Source: Photobacterium lipolyticum (GTDB lineage: Bacteria > Pseudomonadota > Gammaproteobacteria > Enterobacterales > Vibrionaceae). From it: a stretch of DNA of 64,000 bases. Positions 16,298 through 23,971 of the stretch are shown here, piece by piece (the stretch's first letter is position 1; each line of letters opens with the position of its first letter). The notes under the pieces are model-generated. The model worked only from the letters and a program-made list of their open reading frames with translations, made no database searches and was not told the origin of the DNA. The stretch is from positions 186,001 to 250,000 of the forward strand of contig NZ_PYMC01000003.1 in NCBI RefSeq assembly GCF_003026475.1, read 5' to 3'. A program made the position numbers and the translations under genes.

Positions 16298-17353
16298 TTA
16301 CTTACGGCTTTTAATGGCGTCAGCAAGCATGTCTAGCATGGTTACGGTATCATCCCAGTTTACACAAGGGTCGGTAATGGATTGGCCGTAAACGAGTTCT
16401 TTTTCTTTGTCTGCAATCACTGGCTGATTGCCTTCTTCAATAAAGCTCTCTGCCATTATACCGGCAATGTAATTGCTGCCACTTTTGATTTGCGCACAAA
16501 TATCAGCGGCAACATCCAACTGGCGCTTGTGTTGTTTCTGGCAGTTGCCATGACTGAAATCGACAACAAGACGCGTTGGCAGGTCAAAAGAGGCTAAGGT
16601 ATCACATGCTGCAGAAACATCTTCCTGGTGGTAGTTTGGCATTTTACCGCCACGCAGGATCACATGGCCATAAGGGTTACCCGAAGTGCGATAAATTGTC
16701 ATTTGACCATTTTTCGCCGGTGAGCAGAAGAGATGAGATTCACGCGTTGCTCGAATAGCATCGACGGCTATTTTGATATTGCCGTCAGTGCCATTTTTAA
16801 AACCAACCGGACAAGAAAGGGCAGAGGCCATTTCGCGGTGGATCTGTGATTCAGTCGTACGGGCACCAATGGCACCCCATGTGATCAAATCAGCCAGATA
16901 CTGGCCGGTGATCATATCCAGAAATTCTGTCGCAGTCGCAAGGCCCAGCGCGTTGATATCAACCAATAGCTTACGGGCTTTCTGAAGGCCGGTAACTAGG
17001 TCAAGGCTGCCGTCTAAATGTGGGTCAGAGACGAGTCCTTTCCAGCCAACAACGGTGCGGGGCTTTTCAAAATAGGTACGCATTACAATACAAAGTTCAT
17101 CTTTGTATTTGTCCTGGATGGCAACAAGTCGCTTCGCGTAATCCATTGCAGCATCAGTATCGTGTACAGAACAAGGACCAACAACAACCAGAAGACGAGA
17201 ATCTTGCCCAGTCAGAATAGCCTCTACCTGACGACGAGACTGAGCGATGTGCTCAGCGATTTCATCAGTAATTGGAAAGGCTGCTTCTATTTCTGCAGGG
17301 GTTGGCATTAACCCTAGGCTAACGGTACGGAGTTCATCTGTTTTCATTGGCAT
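16298..17353 (-). CDS. aroH: 3-deoxy-7-phosphoheptulonate (DAHP) synthase, Trp-sensitive type
   Basis: This enzyme condenses PEP and erythrose-4-phosphate, the first step of the shikimate pathway. It is type I alpha, with GPCSVHD, VVGWKGL, ATEFLDM, GARTTESQ, KNGTDG, HVILRGGK, DFSHGNCQKQHKRQ and YGQSITDPC. TATEFLDM and the AESF...EEG segment are closer to E. coli AroH than to AroF or AroG. From ATG 17353 it is 351 aa (AroH is 348). The frame is open upstream to ATG 17491, adding 46 residues with no counterpart in AroH; I prefer the internal start, which has only a weak TAGG. Cytoplasmic and monocistronic. Confidence 0.9.
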   Translation of the reverse strand: MPMKTDELRTVSLGLMPTPAEIEAAFPITDEIAEHIAQSRRQVEAILTGQDSRLLVVVGPCSVHDTDAAMDYAKRLVAIQDKYKDELCIVMRTYFEKPRTVVGWKGLVSDPHLDGSLDLVTGLQKARKLLVDINALGLATATEFLDMITGQYLADLITWGAIGARTTESQIHREMASALSCPVGFKNGTDGNIKIAVDAIRATRESHLFCSPAKNGQMTIYRTSGNPYGHVILRGGKMPNYHQEDVSAACDTLASFDLPTRLVVDFSHGNCQKQHKRQLDVAADICAQIKSGSNYIAGIMAESFIEEGNQPVIADKEKELVYGQSITDPCVNWDDTVTMLDMLADAIKSRK

Positions 17354-17491
17354 AATACGTTTGCCTACCTTGGTATCTTCAAAATAACGACGCGTTAAGA
17401 TAGCCCAAAAGTCCGCAGGAATAAACCAAACTTGTGATATGTCATAGGTTTTTGGCTGAATAGGAGGCTTTGTTAAAGATAGATGCTGCAT

Positions 17492-17987
17492 TGATAGTCA
17501 ATCATCAGTAACTGGCAGAAATCTAAGCGTAAAACAATCTTATCCAAACCATCTCAAGACATGAGATTGAGCAACTCACCTGAAAATTTAATGCGAACGT
17601 ATATGAATCGCAATCTGTTTCAACTGGTAAGTATATTGTTAGAATCATAATGATGCCATGTGAAGGCGATTGGCTATCAGTTGTATTTTGTTGGCGCGGA
17701 TTGAATATTTTTTCAATGGGGCTTTTTCTGCTTGCTTCAATAATACCGAACCAGTAATGTCAGGGTAAAGGGTAGTTAACAAGTGCTTATGCTAATTGAT
17801 CTATACTGTATTCACATCAGTTTCCAAAGTGTTTTTTAGTGTAAGGTTGTGTATTAATGCATTTTATGTGATTTTATATGGTGCATTGAGCATCATGTAG
17901 TATGGCTTCCTTATTTTCCGGTGTTAAGCATACACTTGATGGTTCTTAACACTTACGCACATTTTAGCATGGTTGTATTGGTGCCTT
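17492..17987. promoter_or_regulatory. Intergenic region between aroH and the PEP-domain gene
   Basis: The region is divergent and must hold both promoters. TAGTTAACAAGT at 17773-17784 differs by one base from the core of the E. coli trp operator (TAGTTAACTAGT). It lies roughly 420 bp from the preferred aroH start, so TrpR control is only a suggestion. A small hairpin (ATCTCA-agaca-TGAGAT, 17552-17568) is nearer aroH. Nothing else clear is seen. Confidence 0.35.
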
Positions 17988-18878
17988 ATGACAAGTAAAG
18001 CTCAGTCTGAACTTAGTTACTCAGAATTATTAGTAGATGCTTCTCTGTTAGAGAAAGAAGCCCCCGCGATTGGATTAGTTTCAATGGATGACTTAGGTCA
18101 TGCCATTATTGGGGTACATCCTTATGCAATAGCCGACACGCATAAGCTCGATGAGCAGAAGCAACAAGAAGTGTTGAAGCGTGTCGGTGAATATGAAACA
18201 CCTGCTGAATATTATGTGGCAGAACTAACAAAGGTGCTGGTTCTTGCAGCAAAAAAAATGCAGGGAAAACCGCTTAAAGTGAGGCTATCCGGAGCAGGTT
18301 CGCATACTCGTGAAGGGTTATTGGGTAGTGAACTTGAAGCAAAGGAAGTGAACCCGGTTATCGGGTTACGCGGTGTATCTCGCTTCGCGGAGAAAGCACA
18401 TCGAGTTAGCTTTGAACTTGAATGTGAAGTGATCAAGCGTGCCCGAAATGCAGAAGGTATGACAAATATTGAATTGGTGATTCCTTTTGTGCGAACGTTT
18501 AGTGAATCAGCAACCGTCATTGACCTGCTGGCTGAGCAAGGATTGTGCAGAGGGGCTCAAGGCTTAAAAGTACATATGATGTGCGAGCTGCCAGGAAATG
18601 CGGTGCTGGCTGAAAAATTTCTACAGTATTTCGACGGTATGGTGATTGATATTGATCAGATTGGGCAGTTTGCTTTAGGGTTAGATCAGCATCATGGGTC
18701 TTTGAATTATCTTCACGATGATCAAAATGAAGCGGTCTTATTATTGGTGTTTCAAGCCTTGAAAGCGGCTGAAACGACAGGTAAACCTTGCGACGTTGTC
18801 AGCCATTTTATACGCCAGTCCCCTAAATTACAGAAGTGGTTGCTTGAACAGGGGATCGATACGGTGATTAGCCAGTAG
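17988..18878 (+). CDS. PEP-utilizing-enzyme TIM-barrel domain protein
   Basis: A 296-aa protein that corresponds to the PEP/pyruvate-binding C-terminal barrel of PEP synthase and pyruvate phosphate dikinase. Seen motifs: NPVIGLRGVSRF, ELVIPFVRT and GLKVHMMCELPGNAVLAE. The swivelling phosphohistidine domain and the ATP-grasp domain are absent, so it cannot be a complete PEP synthase. It may be a free-standing PEP-binding or regulatory protein. ATG at 17988 is preferred over an upstream TTG at 17973; neither has a strong ribosome-binding site. Facing away from aroH, which uses PEP, is suggestive but not proof of a link. Confidence 0.75.
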   Translation: MTSKAQSELSYSELLVDASLLEKEAPAIGLVSMDDLGHAIIGVHPYAIADTHKLDEQKQQEVLKRVGEYETPAEYYVAELTKVLVLAAKKMQGKPLKVRLSGAGSHTREGLLGSELEAKEVNPVIGLRGVSRFAEKAHRVSFELECEVIKRARNAEGMTNIELVIPFVRTFSESATVIDLLAEQGLCRGAQGLKVHMMCELPGNAVLAEKFLQYFDGMVIDIDQIGQFALGLDQHHGSLNYLHDDQNEAVLLLVFQALKAAETTGKPCDVVSHFIRQSPKLQKWLLEQGIDTVISQ

Positions 18879-18926
18879 GTTGAAATTATAGTCGCGTAGG
18901 GTACATTAAGAACACAGCAAAACTTC

Positions 18927-18959
18927 AATGCCAGCCAGGAAACTGAGTGGCATTTTTTT
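18927..18959 (+). terminator. Rho-independent terminator after the PEP-domain gene
   Basis: AATGCCA (18927-18933) pairs with TGGCATT (18948-18954) and is followed by a run of seven T. It also lies just past the end of the convergent selO gene. Confidence 0.75.
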
Positions 18960-18970
18960 ATCCCTGCCAA

Positions 18971-20518
18971 CTATGATGAACAACTTATCGCCAGTTCTTT
19001 GCTCCAGTATGGCGGTTTAGCAGCGAATTCATTGAATTCGGGATGTTCGTCAAAAGGGGTGCCCAGTACCTGTAACAGCTGCTCTATCATTAAGAAATCG
19101 CCATCTTGTGCTTTGTCGATTGCTTGTTGCGCCAGGTAGTTGCGTAAGATGAATTTCGGGTTGTGTTTTTTCATCCGCAATAATCGTTGTTCATCGTCTT
19201 GCTTTTGAACGGTAGTAAAAGGTTTTATTTCGAAACCAAGGCGCGTGGCATAAGCTGTTAGCCAGATGTTGAGTGAACGGGGGCAGTCAAACAGATCGCC
19301 AAAACGATCGGTACTTGTAGATAATTCATGTAATGGGATGTCAGATAAAATTCTAAAAAAAAGTGTGTAATCGACAGCTTGTGATTTTAAGAGGTCAAAA
19401 AGACTTGAAAATAAGACTGTATCTTCCTCTCGCTTTTCGATTAACCCTAGTTTACGGCGCATAGTGACGCTGTATTGTTGCTGTAGTTGTACCTGATAGC
19501 CTTGCAGTGATTGTTCAATCGCATCTTTCTCGACTAACGGGCTCAGCGCATAACCTAATGCCGAAAGGTTCCACAAGGCAATTGAGGGCTGCTGATTAAA
19601 CGCATAGCGGCCGCTGTAATCTGAGTGGTTGCAGATAAAGCCCGGGTCGTAGTTATCAAGAAAAGCATACGGCCCATAATCAAATGTCAGGCCCAGTACT
19701 GACATATTATCGGTATTCATAACCCCGTGGGCAAAGCCGGCGGCTTGCCAGTTGGCGATCATGGTCGCCGTCAGATCGACGATACGCTGAAACATTGCAG
19801 CGTAAATTTTCTTATGGGCTACTTCTGTTTCATGCTCGTCCGTTTTGCCGTGGATAAGCAATTCCTGCTGAACGTACAAATCGTCAAAATGCTGTTTGAT
19901 CAAATAATCGGCGAGAAGTTTCAGTTCAGCATGCTGGCCGGTGTAAAACAGGTACTCGAAGTGGCCGAAGCGGAGATGGCTTTCAGCAACACGGATCAGC
20001 GTTGCACCACGCTCCACCTTCTCGCGATACACCGGGGTTGTGCTGCCTAAAATGGCGAGTGCATGGGTGGTTTTAATGCCTAATCCCTGCATGGCGGCAC
20101 AGGCCAAGTATTCCCGGATGCTTGAACGCAACACGGCACGCCCGTCGCCTTGACGAGAATAGGGGGTCATGCCTGAACCTTTTAAGTGAATATCCCATTT
20201 TTTCCCTGTAGAGGTGAGCACTTCACCCATAAGCAAACCGCGTCCGTCGCCGAGGTCCGGATTGTATTGGCCAAACTGATGGCCTGTGTATTTCATCGCC
20301 AACGGTGAAAAACCTGAAAATGCACTGTTGCCAGTAAACACATTGATAAAACATGGCGTGTTTGCTTGCCGCGGATCCAATTCTAGCAACTCACACACAT
20401 GGGGATTCACACTCACCAGAAATGGATTGTCTAGCGGTTGCGGTGTGACTAAGCAACCAAAGGCTTTGGGAAGCTCACTGTAAGTGTTGTGAAAAACTAA
20501 TTCAGATAACGTTCGCAT
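18971..20518 (-). CDS. selO: Protein adenylyltransferase SelO (YdiU)
   Basis: A 515-aa pseudokinase-fold enzyme that moves AMP from ATP to Ser/Thr/Tyr of target proteins, linked to redox stress. Family motifs: KYTGHQFGQYNPDLGDGRG near residues 75-95, a KGSGMTPYSRQGDGRAVLRSS glycine-rich region split around 113-135, GVMNTDNMS with the metal-binding Asn, and DYGPY with the Asp. The C-terminus ends in CSS as in E. coli YdiU, with Cys in place of the selenocysteine of eukaryotes. It is convergent with the PEP-domain gene and followed upstream by an unrelated membrane-protein gene 18 bp away on the same strand. Confidence 0.93.
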   Translation of the reverse strand: MRTLSELVFHNTYSELPKAFGCLVTPQPLDNPFLVSVNPHVCELLELDPRQANTPCFINVFTGNSAFSGFSPLAMKYTGHQFGQYNPDLGDGRGLLMGEVLTSTGKKWDIHLKGSGMTPYSRQGDGRAVLRSSIREYLACAAMQGLGIKTTHALAILGSTTPVYREKVERGATLIRVAESHLRFGHFEYLFYTGQHAELKLLADYLIKQHFDDLYVQQELLIHGKTDEHETEVAHKKIYAAMFQRIVDLTATMIANWQAAGFAHGVMNTDNMSVLGLTFDYGPYAFLDNYDPGFICNHSDYSGRYAFNQQPSIALWNLSALGYALSPLVEKDAIEQSLQGYQVQLQQQYSVTMRRKLGLIEKREEDTVLFSSLFDLLKSQAVDYTLFFRILSDIPLHELSTSTDRFGDLFDCPRSLNIWLTAYATRLGFEIKPFTTVQKQDDEQRLLRMKKHNPKFILRNYLAQQAIDKAQDGDFLMIEQLLQVLGTPFDEHPEFNEFAAKPPYWSKELAISCSS

Positions 20519-20536
20519 CGGTCCCAGCCTCGTACG

Positions 20537-21886
20537 TTAGTCCGTCGTGATCATTTCGATATCAACGATTTTAGAACGGTTCATAATGATCTTCCAACGT
20601 TGAATGCGAACGGTATTATCTTCATCGGTTTCTTTGGTGATAAGGTTGATCAAATGGCGCTTTTCAACCGATTCTTTAGTGACCTGGCCTTCTTTTAATT
20701 GGTAGATCCGTTGCGATCCTTTTTCCATCAAGCTTGAGAGAATACGAAGGTCAAGCATAATGGATTCTCGGGTTTGTTCATAACCACTCAAAAACTTCGT
20801 CGGCGACATGCGTGTGGTGCTCTTGTAATGGAGCACGGTTTCTTCGCGTTGTGATACTTTGTGTTTTCGAACGGCTTTAATCTCGGGGTTTAGTTCATTA
20901 TAACTACTGTATTCCAGCCACTCTAACTGGCGGCCAATCAGACGTCCGTTATTGGTATCGAAAAATTGTTTTCGCCACTTCGGCTTGCCTTTTCGCACCC
21001 AGCGCCACAACATTTTTTTCAGATCGTCTTTAAATACTTCACGCGCAGCATAAATGACAGAGATCACCAGAATAAAAGAGGCGGTAATATCACCGAGAAC
21101 ACCACGGGCTTTTATCAGCATCATAGTGACGAATATCATCACAATCCCGGTAGCAACGGCGGTAACCACTTTTTTGGTGTTGTTTCCTAATTCGGTGGTT
21201 GTTTCTTTCATTGTGACCGGGTATTCAATCAAGCGCCGCAGAAGCCGCATTTTATTTGACATTCGGGTTTGATCTTGCATTGCTTTGCTTGAATTGTAGC
21301 TATGCTTGCTGCGATGTTCAGCCTCGCTCTCACAGGTATCAAGCAGCAGGCTTTTTATGTCGGCATAACTATTTCCACGAGGTAGATGGGCCACCAATGA
21401 TAAACAACGCTGCTCTGTGAACCATGACAGATAGTTATCGATATTCTCGTAATATTTGAGGAGCTTTTCATCAGTAGGTACGTTGCGCCGTAACCTTTTC
21501 AGAATCCGAACGGCAAGTTGAACAACCTCTTCAACTTCCTCCAGAGTGCGTTCCTGTTTATCTTCCAGCAGCTGATGTGTTGTTTTTTCTAATGCCAGCG
21601 CATACTGATAGGCATACAGACTTAAACTTAAACGGTATTGCTCGATTGAGAGCTTTCCTCGGCTGGCCAGACGACTGTGAACAAGCGGCAGGTGGTTGAC
21701 GTCACTGTAATAGGTACGTTTACCGTGAATGGCGTTGTGGTAAAATTCATCTTCAGTGATGATCTTAGCGTTCAGGCCAAGTTCTCCGGGTATGAAAATG
21801 TACATATCAAGCTGTCGATTAGTGGTTTCCTGAATTACATGGGAAATTTTAACTTTGTGTCCATCTTTTTTTTCAACAGTGATCAC
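20537..21886 (-). CDS. Membrane protein of unknown function (449 aa)
   Basis: A large cytoplasmic N-terminal helical region is followed by two adjacent membrane helices (about residues 245-262 and 268-288) and a basic, charged C-terminal domain of about 160 residues with KGKPKWRKQFF just after the second helix. No enzyme motif is recognised. Start is GTG at 21886 with only a weak AGG upstream. It is 18 bp upstream of selO on the same strand, so the two may be co-transcribed, but the layout does not reveal a function. A role in membrane stress sensing would be speculation. Confidence 0.75.
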   Translation of the reverse strand: MITVEKKDGHKVKISHVIQETTNRQLDMYIFIPGELGLNAKIITEDEFYHNAIHGKRTYYSDVNHLPLVHSRLASRGKLSIEQYRLSLSLYAYQYALALEKTTHQLLEDKQERTLEEVEEVVQLAVRILKRLRRNVPTDEKLLKYYENIDNYLSWFTEQRCLSLVAHLPRGNSYADIKSLLLDTCESEAEHRSKHSYNSSKAMQDQTRMSNKMRLLRRLIEYPVTMKETTTELGNNTKKVVTAVATGIVMIFVTMMLIKARGVLGDITASFILVISVIYAAREVFKDDLKKMLWRWVRKGKPKWRKQFFDTNNGRLIGRQLEWLEYSSYNELNPEIKAVRKHKVSQREETVLHYKSTTRMSPTKFLSGYEQTRESIMLDLRILSSLMEKGSQRIYQLKEGQVTKESVEKRHLINLITKETDEDNTVRIQRWKIIMNRSKIVDIEMITTD

Positions 21887-22158
21887 TACGTTTTCATACC
21901 TTTGCTTGCGAGTGGGATATTTTATAATTCTAGATTATTTAGTCGGTTATTATCAGTTGAATTACGTAACTTTTATGCCAATAGAATGAAATTTAGCCAA
22001 ATAACCGAAGATAGGTCAGGCACGTTGAACGAACATCACGTATAATGCGCGACCAAAGTTCGTATCGATACTCGGATGGCGTGATTCTCTTATATAGCAA
22101 GAGGTTCATGGCGACAAATAAGAGTATCATTTATATTTACTCAGAGAGTGCCGGATTC

Positions 22159-22998
22159 ATGATTAAAATTGGACAATACAACACATTAGAAGTCGTCAAG
22201 TTAGTTGATTTCGGCGTATTTCTTGATGGTGGTGAAGACTTCGGTAATATCCTATTGCCCAAAAACTCTGTTCCTGCCGGCACACAACTGGGTGATGAGC
22301 TGAAGGTATTCATCTACTTTGACTCAGAAGACGACATTATTGCGACAACGGAAGAGCCATTAGCTCAAGTTGGCGAGTTTGCGATGCTGCGTGTTGTCGG
22401 CGTAACCAATATTGGCGCCTTTGTTGACTGGGGATTGCGCAAAGATCTTCTTGTGCCGTTCAGCGAACAGCGTCGCCGCCTAGAAGAAGGCGAGAATGTG
22501 ATGCTGCGTGTCTACACCGATAAAGCTTCTGGACGTATTGTCGGCTCGACTAAGTTCAACCGCTTTCTTGATCTGACGCCGGCTAATTATAAAGTGGGTC
22601 AGGAAGTGAAAGTCGTCATTGCTGAAGTTACCGATCTTGGTTACAAAGCCGTGATTGAAGGTGAACATTGGGGCCTGATCTTTAAAACAGAATCGTTCGG
22701 CAAGCTGTTCATCGGTAAGAAACTAAAAGCATATATTAAAGAAATTCGCCCAGACGGCAAGATTAGCTTATCTCTGCAGAAAGCGGGACGTGGAAAGGTT
22801 GATGATCTGGCTGATAAAATTTTGACGTCGCTGGAACGAAAAGGTGGCTTCATGCCACTGAGTGATAAATCTTCACCACAAGAGATCTTCGAGGCTTTCC
22901 GTACCAGTAAAGCGACCTTTAAGAAAACCATCGGTGGCTTGTACAAAAAAGGCCTGATTGTCATCGACCGCGATGGTATTCGCCTGAACGATAACTAA
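22159..22998 (+). CDS. cvfB: S1-domain RNA-binding protein, CvfB/YitL family
   Basis: A 279-aa cytoplasmic protein with about three S1-type OB folds and a C-terminal winged helix (about residues 220-279: PQEIFEAF..SKATFKKTIGGLYKKGLI). This is the CvfB layout. The YNTLEVVKLVDFGVFLD and VGVTNIGAFVDWGL segments are typical strand 1-3 regions of S1 folds. I chose ATG at 22159, where homology begins; an open frame extends to 22045 without family similarity. CvfB proteins bind RNA and affect virulence factor expression in staphylococci; the role in this group is not established. It has its own terminator. Confidence 0.85.
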   Translation: MIKIGQYNTLEVVKLVDFGVFLDGGEDFGNILLPKNSVPAGTQLGDELKVFIYFDSEDDIIATTEEPLAQVGEFAMLRVVGVTNIGAFVDWGLRKDLLVPFSEQRRRLEEGENVMLRVYTDKASGRIVGSTKFNRFLDLTPANYKVGQEVKVVIAEVTDLGYKAVIEGEHWGLIFKTESFGKLFIGKKLKAYIKEIRPDGKISLSLQKAGRGKVDDLADKILTSLERKGGFMPLSDKSSPQEIFEAFRTSKATFKKTIGGLYKKGLIVIDRDGIRLNDN

Positions 22999-23024
22999 GA
23001 AACAGTCTAACCAGTTATTATCTG

Positions 23025-23054
23025 AAAGCCGGTGATATTCGCCGGCTTTTATTA
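23025..23054 (+). terminator. Rho-independent terminator of cvfB
   Basis: AAAGCCGG (23025-23032) pairs with CCGGCTTT (23042-23049), followed by TTATT. It lies about 27 bp after the stop. Confidence 0.88.
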
Positions 23055-23240
23055 CCTTTTTGACACGGTGTATAAGCGACTAATCTGAACTCCCGCCTTC
23101 CGCTTTGTATTAAGTCTAAATCCCCCCAATACTGATTGATAATCAATAATTCATTATTGATTATCAGGTTGAGATTCATTGTTTTCAATGATTATAAAAA
23201 CAAACAAATATAAATTATTGAAAAATATGAGTTAAATTTG

Positions 23241-23256
23241 TGGCATGGCTTTTGCT
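23241..23256 (+). promoter_or_regulatory. Sigma-54 promoter of the hcp cluster
   Basis: TGGCATGGCTTTTGCT fits the sigma-54 consensus TGGCAyG-N4-TTGCw in every defined position, with correct -24/-12 spacing. It lies 65 bp before hcp. Sigma-54 with a VasH-type activator drives hcp operons in Vibrio cholerae, so this unlinked cluster is probably co-regulated with a main T6SS locus elsewhere. No activator gene is in the window. Confidence 0.88.
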
Positions 23257-23320
23257 CTATATAAATAACCTTATTTTGAGGTGAACTTAATCCCACTTAT
23301 AGAGAAAAAGGATATTAGCC

Positions 23321-23839
23321 ATGCCAACTCCTGCTTATATGCGCATTGAAGGCGAAAAACAAGGTCTGATCACAGCGGGTACATTCACGGAAGATTCAGT
23401 TGGAAATATTTTCCAGGAAGGCCATGAAGATGAAGTGCTGGTCGAAGCGTTTGAGCATCAGGTTGTTTTACCTCGCGATCCACAATCAGGCCAGCCAACC
23501 GGTCAGCGTGTGCACAAGCCGGTGAAAATAACCAAAGTGTTTGATAAGTGTTCGCCACTTATCTATAACTCACTCACCTCTGGTGAGCGTCTGCCTAAGG
23601 TTGAAATCAAATGGTACCGCACATCAGCAACAGGTAGCCAAGAGCACTACTTTACCACCACACTGACAGATGCCATTGTGGTTGATGTTACCGCAAAAAT
23701 GCCTAACTGCCAGGATCCTGGTCAGGCGCATTTCACTCACCTTGAAGATGTGCTCATGACTTACCGTAAAATCGATTGGACCCACGAAGTGTCGGGTACA
23801 TCGGGTGGTGATGACTGGCGTACTGCAATGAAGGCGTAA
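23321..23839 (+). CDS. hcp: Type VI secretion tube protein Hcp
   Basis: A 172-aa protein that forms hexameric rings stacked into the T6SS inner tube and is released into the medium. It starts MPTPAYMRIEGEKQG, with the family's ITAGTFTEDSVGNIFQEGHEDE-like loop and QPTGQRVHKPVKITK; length matches V. cholerae Hcp (172 aa). It is the first gene of the cluster behind the sigma-54 promoter. An imperfect terminator lies between it and vgrG, which would give more Hcp than VgrG transcript. No sheath or baseplate genes are near, so this is an auxiliary cluster. Confidence 0.97.
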   Translation: MPTPAYMRIEGEKQGLITAGTFTEDSVGNIFQEGHEDEVLVEAFEHQVVLPRDPQSGQPTGQRVHKPVKITKVFDKCSPLIYNSLTSGERLPKVEIKWYRTSATGSQEHYFTTTLTDAIVVDVTAKMPNCQDPGQAHFTHLEDVLMTYRKIDWTHEVSGTSGGDDWRTAMKA

Positions 23840-23855
23840 GCCTGCGATCTTACTC

Positions 23856-23883
23856 GAAGGGGGTAACTTTCCCTCTTCATTTT
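23856..23883 (+). terminator. Possible attenuating terminator between hcp and vgrG
   Basis: GAAGGGGG (23856-23863) can pair with CCCTCTTC (23871-23878) with one G-U pair, followed by ATTTTC. A leaky terminator here would explain high Hcp relative to the downstream genes, as in other auxiliary hcp clusters. Confidence 0.55.
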
Positions 23884-23971
23884 CTTCTGTTTTCAGAACA
23901 TAAAGTAATCTACTTTTATACGCCAGCAATCATCTTTCTGGTGTGCGGTAGCTGTGTTTCAGGGTGATGTT

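Noticed and set aside
18212-18520. Long antisense open frames inside backbone genes
   Set aside because: These are frames opposite well-supported genes, with no ribosome-binding site or family motif.
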